Positions 1-5,731 of a stretch of 7,879 nt of DNA are shown in pieces (position 1 is the first letter of the stretch; every line of letters starts with the position of its first letter). The translations under genes and the position numbers were made by a program. The DNA is from Anaerolinea thermophila (GTDB lineage: Bacteria; Chloroflexota; Anaerolineae; Anaerolineales; Villigracilaceae), in assembly GCA_020722305.1 (NCBI GenBank), contig DYLB01000094.1, forward strand, positions 1 through 7,879, in the 5' to 3' direction. Under the pieces are notes generated by a model. It saw only the letters and a program-made list of their open reading frames with translations, had not been told where the DNA came from and ran no database searches.

Positions 1-55
1 CCAGAATGGGGATTGCGCCTTTGCGTTGAAAAATACCTTTTTGCAGTGGAGTCAT
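1..55 (-). CDS. Partial gene (N-terminus only), next member of the ABC exporter operon
   Basis: Only the first 18 codons are inside the window, reading MTPLQKGIFQRKGAIPIL with no stop before the left edge. The ATG lies 8 nt beyond the stop of the second ABC ATPase, so it is almost certainly co-transcribed with it. The ribosome site is weak (GAG six bases before the ATG; a better AAGGA is 12 bases away). A basic stretch followed by the start of a hydrophobic run suggests an N-terminal membrane anchor. By analogy with YbhF-S-R systems a second ABC-2 permease is expected here, but the visible residues lack the RKE-type start of the permease at 3755-4882 and could equally begin another anchored protein. 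Existence of the gene is well supported; its function is not. Confidence 0.6.
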   Translation of the reverse strand, partial: MTPLQKGIFQRKGAIPIL

Positions 56-63
56 GATTTGCT

Positions 64-975
64 CTAATCCTTCGCCAATGAGACGAAGACGTCTTCCAGG
101 GTGGGTTCGCCCCTGCGGACTTCTGCCACGCTGAGGCCCAGCGCCTCGAGCCGGGACTTGAGCCTGTCCGCCGTCAAACCGTTTTGGGTAATGGCCCGCA
201 GGTTGTCCCCGGCCAGGCTTACCCGCTGCACGTTCTCCGTTTTCGAGAGCGCCTCCAACCCGGCCTCCAGCGGACGGGCATAGACTTCCCAGACTTCCCC
301 TTCGACAATTTGCCGCTTGAGATTGGCAGGCGTGTCCATCGCCAGCAGCTTGCCGCGGCGCATGATGCCGACCCGCTCGCAGTATTCGGCTTCGTCCATG
401 TAATGGGTGGTGACGAAGACGGTCACACCGCTTTCGGCCAGTTCGTAGATCAGGTCCCAGAAGGCGCGGCGGGCGGTCGGGTCCACGCCGGAGGTGGGTT
501 CGTCGAGGAAGAGCAGCTGCGGCTGGTGGACCAGGGCGATCCCCAGCGCCAGGCGCTGCCGCCAACCGCCGGAGAGGGCACGGGTCAGGTCGTCTTCGTG
601 GCCGCTGAGTCCCACCTGGGCCAGGGTGCCGGCGATCCGGTTCTTATCCCGCACGCCGTACACCCCGCCGTAAAAAGACAGGTTTTCCCAAACGGTCAGG
701 TCGTCGTACAGGGCGAATTTTTGCGACATATACCCGGCACGAGTGCGGACCTGCTCGGTCTCGCGGAAAGCGTCGTAGCCGAGCACGAAGGCCTGGCCTT
801 CGCTGGGTTGGAGCAATCCGAGCAGCATGCGGATGGTGGTGGTCTTGCCCGAGCCGTTCGGTCCGAGGTAGCCGACCACTTCTCCCTGGTTGATCTCGAA
901 GGAGACGTGGTCCACGGCGACGAAATCGCCGAAGCGCCGGGTCAGGTTATCCACCATGACGATGGGCAGGGTCAT
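64..975 (-). CDS. ABC transporter ATP-binding protein (canonical half of a split YbhF-like pair)
   Basis: A 303-residue cytoplasmic ATPase expected to power an ABC-2 type exporter. Motifs in order: Walker A GPNGSGKT (residues 38-45), Q-loop Q85 in YMSQKFALYDDLTV, signature LSGGWRQR (134-141), Walker B LLFLDEP with catalytic E159, D-loop SGVDP (162-166) and H-loop H191 in TTHYMDEAEYC. About 75 residues follow the H-loop, ending in an EPTLEDVFVSLAKD tail, the C-terminal element usual in DrrA/CcmA/YbhF-type ATPases. It resembles the second ATPase half of E. coli YbhF (remembered similarity, not a search). The ATG is 4 nt after the SRPBCC stop, with GGAG nine bases upstream inside that gene, implying coupled translation. 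A start at Met7 (MVDNLTRRFG) is an alternative. It probably forms a heterodimer with the ATPase encoded at 1453-2388. Confidence 0.95.
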   Translation of the reverse strand: MTLPIVMVDNLTRRFGDFVAVDHVSFEINQGEVVGYLGPNGSGKTTTIRMLLGLLQPSEGQAFVLGYDAFRETEQVRTRAGYMSQKFALYDDLTVWENLSFYGGVYGVRDKNRIAGTLAQVGLSGHEDDLTRALSGGWRQRLALGIALVHQPQLLFLDEPTSGVDPTARRAFWDLIYELAESGVTVFVTTHYMDEAEYCERVGIMRRGKLLAMDTPANLKRQIVEGEVWEVYARPLEAGLEALSKTENVQRVSLAGDNLRAITQNGLTADRLKSRLEALGLSVAEVRRGEPTLEDVFVSLAKD

Positions 976-979
976 AATT

Positions 980-1417
980 TCAGGCTCCGCTTTCCAGCAC
1001 GGATTTCAACCGGGCAAAGTTGTCTTCCATCTGGCCTTTGATCCGGCCGGCCAGCATACCTTCGGCGATCTTGAAGAAGCCGCCCGGCTCGCCCTTGCCG
1101 GACATGCTGAGCTTCGTCCCGGTGCCGGCCGGTTTGAAAGTCATCACCGCCCCGACCGTGACCGGCCCCATCTTGGCCCGGTAGCCGAACCTGCTGTCCG
1201 GTTCGTACTCGACGATTTCCAGCAAGCCTTCGAGTTTGTGCCCCAGCATCTCGCCCTTGACGTTGAAGGTCGCGCCGACGCCCATTGACTTGTCCGAGGC
1301 GGGTTCGATCTCCTGCGCGGTGGACTGCCAGCGGTGCAGGTTATTCAAGTCTGTGACGAAGGCGAAGACCTCCTTCACGGGGCGGTCAATCAAGGTGACG
1401 ATTTCGAAAGTGATCAT
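980..1417 (-). CDS. SRPBCC (START/polyketide cyclase-like) domain protein
   Basis: A 145-residue soluble protein with the helix-grip pattern: an N-terminal strand (ITFEIVTLIDRPVKEVF), the loop and helix FVTDLNNLHRWQ that is typical of the superfamily, a run of beta strands (residues about 45-110), and a long C-terminal helix from about residue 112 (GGFFKIAEGMLAGRIKGQM...). Length and layout match Polyketide_cyc2/CoxG-like members, which enclose a hydrophobic cavity for lipids or other apolar ligands. No signal peptide or TM is seen. It sits between the two ATPase genes of one exporter, so a role in presenting or sensing a hydrophobic substrate is inferred, not shown. Start: the ATG at 1417 has GGAG six bases upstream. 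In-frame alternatives are ATG 1429 (MEQP) and GTG 1456, the latter overlapping the ATPase stop as GTGA. Ligand and function are unknown. Confidence 0.9.
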   Translation of the reverse strand: MITFEIVTLIDRPVKEVFAFVTDLNNLHRWQSTAQEIEPASDKSMGVGATFNVKGEMLGHKLEGLLEIVEYEPDSRFGYRAKMGPVTVGAVMTFKPAGTGTKLSMSGKGEPGGFFKIAEGMLAGRIKGQMEDNFARLKSVLESGA

Positions 1418-1423
1418 GGGTTG

Positions 1424-1427
1424 CTCC
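1424..1427 (-). promoter_or_regulatory. Ribosome binding site deciding the SRPBCC start
   Basis: GGAG on the minus strand, followed by six bases (CAACCC) and ATG at 1417. This is the best spaced Shine-Dalgarno among three possible in-frame starts and favours the protein beginning MITFEIV. Confidence 0.55.
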
Positions 1428-1429
1428 AT

Positions 1430-1448
1430 CCAACCTTCGCAAGGTTGG
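1430..1448 (-). promoter_or_regulatory. Perfect hairpin at the ATPase/SRPBCC junction
   Basis: The mRNA sequence CCAACCTTGCGAAGGTTGG forms an 8-bp perfect stem with a 3-nt loop (GCG). It starts 5 nt after the stop of the ATPase gene at 1453-2388 and ends 2 nt before the GGAG used by the SRPBCC gene. There is no U-run, so it is not a simple intrinsic terminator. An mRNA-stabilising or translation-tuning element is possible. If translation starts at GTG 1456 the hairpin lies within the coding sequence. Confidence 0.5.
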
Positions 1449-1452
1449 TACT

Positions 1453-2388
1453 TCACTCGGTCAATGCAATAAATACGTCTTCCAGCACCGGCGGGACCTG
1501 GCGCAGGTCGGATACCGTCCCGCCGCCGGAGCTGATCCGCTGCGGCAGGCGCTTGAGCACCCGGCCGGTTGACTCCTGGCGGAGGCGCAGGTGCAGCCGG
1601 TCGCCGAAAGCCTGCACGTCTTCCACGTCTTCGTCCTCGGCGGCGAGGTGACGCAGCAGGTTGAGCGGCTGGCCGCGCAGTTCAAGGATGCGGCCGGACA
1701 GGGTGGCGCGCAGGTCGCCGGGCGTGCCCTCGGCGATGATCCGCCCGCTTTTCATGAAGCCGACCCGGTGGCAGCGGGCGGCCTCGTCCATGTAGGGGGT
1801 GGTGATGATGATGGAGACGCCTTCGTGTTGCAAGACCAACCTGATGACCAACTGCCAGAAATCCTGCCGGGTGACGGGGTCCACGCCGGTGGTGGGTTCG
1901 TCGAGCAGCAAGACGCGTGGGCGGGTGACCAGCGCCGAGGCGAGTCCCAGCTTCTGCTTCATCCCGCCGGAGAGCTGGCCGGCGCGGCGGTCTTTGAAAT
2001 CGGCCAGGCCGACGAATTCGAGGATGTCCATGCAGCGCGGCAGCCACTCCTTCTGGGTCAGGCCGCGCACTTCGGCGAAGAAGCGGATGTTCTCCAGCAC
2101 GGTCAGGTCTTCGTAGAGCGAGAAGCGCTGTGAGAGGTAGCCGGTCTGCGAGCGGGCCTGTTCGGTCTGCTTGAGGAGGTCATAGCCGCAGATGGAAGCC
2201 TGCCCCTCGTCCGGGCGCAGGGCGCCGACCAGCAGCCGCAGGGTGGTCGTCTTCCCGGCCCCGTCCGCGCCGACCAGGCCGTAGATTTCGCCGGAAGCGA
2301 TGCTCAGGTCAACCCCATCCACGGCGTGGTTATTGCCGAAGGATTTTCTCAAATCGGTCGCATAAATAAGGTATTGCATCTTCGTCAT
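1453..2388 (-). CDS. ABC transporter ATP-binding protein with degenerate H-loop (first half of split YbhF-like pair)
   Basis: A 311-residue ABC-2 exporter ATPase. Visible motifs: Walker A variant GADGAGKT (residues 40-47), Q-loop Q87 in YLSQRFSLYEDLTV, signature LSGGMKQKL (139-147), Walker B VLLLDEP with E164, and D-loop TGVDP (167-171). The H-loop, normally TTH, reads TTPYMDEA: residue 198 is proline (codon CCC at 1797-1795), so the switch histidine is missing. From memory, the N-terminal ATPase half of E. coli YbhF also has a GxDGAGKT Walker A and lacks this histidine, while its C-terminal half is canonical. That supports a pairing with the ATPase at 64-975. The start lies 7 nt after the HlyD stop with no clear Shine-Dalgarno; ATG at 2379 (MQYLIYATDL) is an alternative. 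The stop TGA overlaps a possible GTG start of the next gene. Confidence 0.95.
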   Translation of the reverse strand: MTKMQYLIYATDLRKSFGNNHAVDGVDLSIASGEIYGLVGADGAGKTTTLRLLVGALRPDEGQASICGYDLLKQTEQARSQTGYLSQRFSLYEDLTVLENIRFFAEVRGLTQKEWLPRCMDILEFVGLADFKDRRAGQLSGGMKQKLGLASALVTRPRVLLLDEPTTGVDPVTRQDFWQLVIRLVLQHEGVSIIITTPYMDEAARCHRVGFMKSGRIIAEGTPGDLRATLSGRILELRGQPLNLLRHLAAEDEDVEDVQAFGDRLHLRLRQESTGRVLKRLPQRISSGGGTVSDLRQVPPVLEDVFIALTE

Positions 2389-2395
2389 TCAACGT

Positions 2396-3736
2396 TCAAC
2401 GAAAGATCACATCTGCGGGCATGCCCGGCTTCAACTTACCCGCCGGGTCGTCCACGCTCAACTTGATGGCGTAAACGGTCGAACTGCGGCCCTCGACGGT
2501 CTGGACGTTGCGCGGGGTGAACTCGGCCCGGTCGGCGATCTGGGTGACGGTGGCGCTGAAAGTCTCGCCGGGGAAGGAATCCACCTTGACGGTGACGGCT
2601 TGGCCCAATTTGACTTCGCCATAGCGGTTTTCGGGGACGAAGACGGTCAGGGTCAGGTCGCCGGTGCGCAGCAGGGTGATGACCGCCGCTCCCGGCTGGA
2701 CGACTTCACCCAACTGGACCTCCCGGACCGAGACCAACCCGTCCACCGCGGCGAAGACCTGCGTTTTCTGGACCTGGGTCTCGATTAGCGCCACCTGGGC
2801 TTCTGCCTGCCCGACAGCCCGGGCGGCCTGCTCTAGCGCGGCTTCGGCCTGTCGGACGGCGCTCTCGGCCGCGGTCAATTTGGGCGAGTAGATGCCCACT
2901 TGCAGCGCCCGCAATTTATCGCGGACGGTATCCAGGCGCTCGCGGGCGATGGCCAGGTCGGCCCGGGCTTGCAGCACGTCGTCCGCGCCTTCGGTGGTCA
3001 GGGCGTCGTCGTAGGCCGTTTGGGCATCGTAGAGATCCGCTTCGGCCTCGTCGAAGGCGGTCTGGGCCGAGTCGCGCAGTTCCTGCCCGCTGACACCGGA
3101 GGTGCGGTCGAGCACGTCTTCGGCAACCTGGTAGGCCAGGCGGGCCTGGGCCAGCGTCGCTTCGGCGGCCAGGAACCCGGCGCTGGTGGCCTTCTCTTCG
3201 ATGAATTCCAGGTCGGCCAGGGCGGCGGTGAGGGCTTCTTCGGCGGCGGCCGCTTCGGCCTGGCCAGCCCGGATCTGCTCCTCGCGGTCGAAGTACCAGT
3301 TGGGCTGGTCGAAATCGGCCGGGACGGAGGCCTTCCAATCTGCGGTGCGGATGGCCTGTTCCTCGGCCTGGGCTGCGGTCAGCGCCAGGTCGTACTGGGC
3401 TTTGGCGGAATCCAGCGCGGCCTGGGTGGTGGCCTGGGCGGCGCGGGCCGTTTCCAGTCCGGCACGGGCGGCGCGGAGCTGGGCCTGGAGCAGGGAATCG
3501 TCCAGGCGGAAGAGCAAGTCGCCAGCCCGGACCGAGTCGCCTTCATCTACAAGGACTTCGACCACTTTGCCGGCCATCTCGGGGGAGACGATCACTTCCA
3601 GGGCTTCGATGGTCCCGGAGGCGGTCAGGCTGGTATCAACCGGCTTGAGCTGCTGCTGGATGATGAAGTAGACCGAGGTGGCGATTACGGCCAAGACGAG
3701 CAAAATGACAGGAACAGGGGGACGTTTGTGAGACAT
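2396..3736 (-). CDS. HlyD-family membrane fusion/adaptor protein (YbhG-like)
   Basis: A 446-residue adaptor for the neighbouring ABC exporter. It has one N-terminal membrane anchor (residues about 8-27, VPVILLVLAVIATSVYFII) with no lipobox cysteine. The first half of the lipoyl/barrel-sandwich domain follows (about 40-79, including MAGKVVEVLVDEGDSVRAGD). A very long Ala/Glu/Gln-rich coiled-coil hairpin spans about 80-325, then the second lipoyl half (about 327-356, VDGLVSVREVQLGEVVQPG) and a beta-barrel region to the end (KLKPGMPADVIFR). It is longer than E. coli YbhG (about 330 residues); the excess lies in the hairpin, which carries an aromatic break DQPNWYFDREEQIRAG in its first arm. AGGAG six bases before the ATG (3743-3747) fixes the start. 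The gene is 18 nt downstream of the permease stop. No outer-membrane channel gene is visible. Confidence 0.93.
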   Translation of the reverse strand: MSHKRPPVPVILLVLAVIATSVYFIIQQQLKPVDTSLTASGTIEALEVIVSPEMAGKVVEVLVDEGDSVRAGDLLFRLDDSLLQAQLRAARAGLETARAAQATTQAALDSAKAQYDLALTAAQAEEQAIRTADWKASVPADFDQPNWYFDREEQIRAGQAEAAAAEEALTAALADLEFIEEKATSAGFLAAEATLAQARLAYQVAEDVLDRTSGVSGQELRDSAQTAFDEAEADLYDAQTAYDDALTTEGADDVLQARADLAIARERLDTVRDKLRALQVGIYSPKLTAAESAVRQAEAALEQAARAVGQAEAQVALIETQVQKTQVFAAVDGLVSVREVQLGEVVQPGAAVITLLRTGDLTLTVFVPENRYGEVKLGQAVTVKVDSFPGETFSATVTQIADRAEFTPRNVQTVEGRSSTVYAIKLSVDDPAGKLKPGMPADVIFR

Positions 3737-3754
3737 GGTTCACTCCTGAAGTGA

Positions 3755-4882
3755 TTAATCCAGGCGTTTGCGGAAGCGCAGGGCCGCAGCGCCCATGATG
3801 AAGATACCGAACAGGGCCAGGGCGATGACCTCGCCCTGGATGGCCGCCACGCCGACTCCTTTGAGCAGCAGCGAGCGGATGATGACCAGGTAGTAGCGCA
3901 GCGGGACCACATACGAGACCACCTGCAAGATTTTGGGCATGGCTTCGAGCGGGAAGAAAAAGCCGGAGAGGAAGATGGCCGGGAGCAGGGTCATCCAGAC
4001 GGTCAGCATGGCTTCCTGCTGGGTGTTGGCGATGGTCGAGGCGAACAGGCCAATGCCCAGCCCGGAGAGCAGCAGCAGACCCGAAAGCGCCAGGATCAGG
4101 CTGAGCGGGCTGCGGATGGGGATGCCGAACCACCAGTGGCCGATGGCCAGCACTTCGAGCGTGTCGAGGAAAGCCAGCAGGGCGTAAGGCGTGATCTTGC
4201 CGATGACCAATTCCCACGAGCGGATGGGGGTGACGATGAGTTGTTCGATGGTGCCGCGCTCGCGTTCGCGCACGATGGCGGTGGCGGTGAGGATCGAGGT
4301 GATGGCGAACAGGATCATGCCGATCACGCCGGGGATCATGAAGTAGGCGCTGACCAGGTCGGGGTTGTACCAGACCCGGGTCCGCACCTCGACCGGGGGT
4401 TTCAGGTCGAAGGGCATCCCCGAACGGGCGATCTTCTCTTGCAGGATGTCGGTGGCGTGAGCCTGGCCGATCAACTGGGCCGCCGAAAGCGCGGTGGAGG
4501 CCGAGGTCGGGTCCGACCCATCCAGGATGAAGGCCACCTGGGCCTCGCCTCGGGCCAGCCGATTGGCGTAGTCCGGCGGGATGATCAGCCCGGCGCGGGC
4601 CTCCCCGCTCTCGATCAGGACGGCGATTTCCTCCTGCGAGTTGACCGCGTAATCAATGCGGAAGTAGTCGGCGGCGCGGAAGGCGTCCAGCAGGGCGCGG
4701 GCTTCGGGCGACTGGCTCTGGTCGAAGACCGCCAGCGGGATGTTGCGCACGTCGCTGGTGGCCGAGTATCCGAGCAGGAAAAGCTGGACGATGGGGATGA
4801 CCAGGATGATGCCCAGCGTGCGCGGGTCACGCAGGATCTGGATGAATTCCTTGCGGATGATGGAGATGAGGCGAGAGTTCAT
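3755..4882 (-). CDS. ABC-2 type permease (YbhS/YbhR-like)
   Basis: A 375-residue integral membrane exporter subunit. An amphipathic N-terminus (RLISIIRKEFIQILRDP) precedes TM1 (about 22-39). A large extracytoplasmic domain follows (about 40-180), carrying FILDGSDP (118-125) and VWYNPDL (170-176). Further TM segments lie at about 181-203, 230-253, 260-283, 292-311 and 350-368, with the cytoplasmic loop RERERGTIEQLIVTP (205-219) between the second and third. Length, these motifs and the RKRLD end agree with E. coli YbhS/YbhR, the ABC2_membrane_3 type. The start is ATG 4882, because GGAG lies five bases upstream (4888-4891). The frame stays open to GTG 4972, but that extension (MLSLSKHWRR...) translates intergenic repeat sequence and is very probably not protein. 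Substrate cannot be read from the sequence; drugs or other hydrophobic compounds are typical. Confidence 0.93.
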   Translation of the reverse strand: MNSRLISIIRKEFIQILRDPRTLGIILVIPIVQLFLLGYSATSDVRNIPLAVFDQSQSPEARALLDAFRAADYFRIDYAVNSQEEIAVLIESGEARAGLIIPPDYANRLARGEAQVAFILDGSDPTSASTALSAAQLIGQAHATDILQEKIARSGMPFDLKPPVEVRTRVWYNPDLVSAYFMIPGVIGMILFAITSILTATAIVRERERGTIEQLIVTPIRSWELVIGKITPYALLAFLDTLEVLAIGHWWFGIPIRSPLSLILALSGLLLLSGLGIGLFASTIANTQQEAMLTVWMTLLPAIFLSGFFFPLEAMPKILQVVSYVVPLRYYLVIIRSLLLKGVGVAAIQGEVIALALFGIFIMGAAALRFRKRLD

Positions 4883-4887
4883 AGTCA

Positions 4888-4891
4888 CTCC
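4888..4891 (-). promoter_or_regulatory. Ribosome binding site deciding the permease start
   Basis: GGAG on the minus strand, five bases (TGACT) before ATG 4882. It supports the 375-residue protein over the 405-residue frame that runs into the repeat region. Confidence 0.7.
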
Positions 4892-4904
4892 AAAAGTTAG
4901 CATT

Positions 4905-4923
4905 CTGAACTGTATCTGTTCAG
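4905..4923. repeat. Inverted repeat CTGAAC-N7-GTTCAG upstream of the permease
   Basis: CTGAAC (4905-4910) and GTTCAG (4918-4923) are perfect inverted arms around TGTATCT, 22 bp before the permease ATG. It could be a small mRNA hairpin or a protein-binding site. A looser relative lies at 5076-5094. Confidence 0.4.
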
Positions 4924-4934
4924 CCTTCGGTTTA

Positions 4935-5039
4935 TCCGCTAATCTGCGCCAATGCTTCGATAAACTCAGCACAAGTTTTCGCTAATCCTTTGCGGTTTTG
5001 AGGCCTTTTTATTCGTGGAGATTAGCGAAGATTAGCGGA
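4935..5039. repeat. Nested inverted/tandem repeat block based on GATTAGCG
   Basis: The 8-mer GATTAGCG or its complement occurs four times: 4937-4944 and 4980-4987 as CGCTAATC, 5020-5027 and 5030-5037 as GATTAGCG. The right pair are adjacent 10-bp units (GATTAGCGAA, GATTAGCGGA). Outer arms 4935-4945 and 5029-5039 match over 11 bp, and inner arms 4978-4987 and 5020-5029 over 10 bp, so the block could fold as a nested hairpin. The left gap contains TGCTTCGATAAACTCAGCA (4953-4971), resembling a short element often seen between genes of environmental bacteria (from memory). The block fills most of the 200-bp gap between the TetR gene and the permease. No clear promoter is seen here, so the exporter genes may depend on read-through from the TetR promoter. 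Confidence 0.7.
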
Positions 5040-5075
5040 GTAAATGCTCTTTTCGACGTTGGGCTGAATGGTTAC

Positions 5076-5094
5076 TCTGAACTTACAATTCAGA
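5076..5094. repeat. Inverted repeat across the TetR stop codon
   Basis: TCTGAA (5076-5081) and TTCAGA (5089-5094) flank CTTACAA; the TetR gene's TAA (5085-5083) lies in the loop. A weak hairpin without a T-run, so not a convincing terminator. Confidence 0.35.
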
Positions 5095-5688
5095 TTTGAT
5101 AATCCCATGCAGGAAAATGTCCACGAAAATATCCAGGCTGTCTTCTCGCATTTCGGGCGGCATCACCTGCCCCGCCATCATTTCCATGATGAAGTACGAG
5201 AAAAACATACCCAGAAAAGCCCGCAGGATGATCGCCGGATGGATGGGCCGTAGCGCGCCATCCGGGGATTGGATCCGCTGGATGAGCGGAAGTACCTGCG
5301 GGATGATTTCCTCCATCAAGCCTGCCATGTGTTTGGTGTTGAATTCGACGATCTCGATGAACATCAACTTCAGGAAATCCGGCCTGCGGCCCAACTCCTC
5401 GACCAGGGCCTGGGCCGCGTTATGGATGAATTCATCCACCGTTTCGCCGGGTACGGCAGAAACCAACGCCAAGATTTGCTTGTACGGATGCTTGTCGTGA
5501 ATGATGGCTTCGAAAATTGCATCCTTGCTGGCGAAATGATTGTAGATCCCGCCCACGGCTAACCCGGCCCGTTCCGCAACCTGGCGCATGGACGTGGCCG
5601 AATAACCCTGTTCAAGGAACAATTCGTAAGCGGCCTCTTCGATTGCCATTCGAGTGCGTTCACCTTTACTCAGGTTTTCTTCTGCCAT
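5083..5688 (-). CDS. TetR-family transcriptional regulator
   Basis: A 201-residue dimeric repressor-type protein. The N-terminal DNA-binding domain spans residues about 10-58: helix 1 TRMAIEEAAYELFLEQGY, then TSMRQVAERAGLAVGGIYNHFASKDAIF, which is a textbook TetR helix-turn-helix with recognition helix around VGGIYNHF (45-52). The remainder (about 60-201) is a divergent all-helical ligand-binding and dimerisation domain with several hydrophobic segments (FLGMFFSYFIMEMM), suiting an apolar inducer. Start ATG 5688 is supported by AGGA four bases upstream (5693-5696). The gene is first in the minus-strand direction, upstream of the ABC exporter and divergent from the MFS gene. A palindromic operator overlaps its own predicted transcription start, so autorepression is likely. 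The position parallels the E. coli TetR regulator beside ybhG-ybhF-ybhS-ybhR, though no direct orthology is claimed. Confidence 0.95.
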   Translation of the reverse strand: MAEENLSKGERTRMAIEEAAYELFLEQGYSATSMRQVAERAGLAVGGIYNHFASKDAIFEAIIHDKHPYKQILALVSAVPGETVDEFIHNAAQALVEELGRRPDFLKLMFIEIVEFNTKHMAGLMEEIIPQVLPLIQRIQSPDGALRPIHPAIILRAFLGMFFSYFIMEMMAGQVMPPEMREDSLDIFVDIFLHGIIKSEL

Positions 5689-5703
5689 GCTTTCCTTCCG
5701 TAA

Positions 5704-5731
5704 ATGAACGAACGTTCGTTTTTATTATAAT
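5704..5731 (+). promoter_or_regulatory. Possible divergent promoter for the MFS gene, sharing the -10
   Basis: ATTATAAT (5724-5731) is itself palindromic, so a perfect TATAAT also exists on the plus strand at 5726-5731. The only -35 at suitable spacing (16 bp) is the weak ATGAAC at 5704-5709 (3 of 6 matches). The operator would then lie within the -35/-10 spacer. This predicts a leader of roughly 95 nt before ATG 5833. No better plus-strand promoter was found between 5731 and 5833. Confidence 0.35.
5707..5720. promoter_or_regulatory. Palindromic operator, probable TetR-family binding site
   Basis: AACGAACGTTCGTT is a perfect 14-bp palindrome located 19 bp upstream of the TetR start codon. 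GAACGTTC-centred palindromes of this kind are common operators of TetR-family repressors. It lies just downstream of the TetR gene's -10 box, covering the predicted transcription start near 5717, where binding would block initiation. Confidence 0.8.

Noticed and set aside
184..1041. Long plus-strand open frame (285 codons) opposite the second ATPase
   Set aside because: Antisense shadow in GC-rich coding sequence; low-complexity Gly/Asp/Gln-rich translation, no family motif, while the minus strand encodes a complete ABC ATPase.
2900..3754. Plus-strand open frame (284 codons) opposite the HlyD gene
   Set aside because: Glycine-rich antisense of an Ala/Glu-rich coiled coil; no ribosome site or recognisable domain.
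4136..4900. Plus-strand open frame (254 codons) opposite the permease
   Set aside because: Antisense shadow rich in Asp/Gly/Gln; the minus strand gives an excellent ABC-2 permease.
4883..4972. Thirty-residue N-terminal extension of the permease (MLSLSKHWRR...)
   Set aside because: Starts at GTG without a ribosome site, lies in the repeat block, and ATG 4882 has a well placed GGAG.
4988..5019. Intrinsic terminator after the TetR gene (AGGCCT followed by T-run)
   Set aside because: The T-run follows on the plus strand, whereas transcription here is on the minus strand, and the stem is only 6 bp of self-palindrome.
4935..5039. CRISPR array
   Set aside because: Repeat units are only 8-11 bp, in mixed orientation and partly tandem; no regular spacers and no cas genes.
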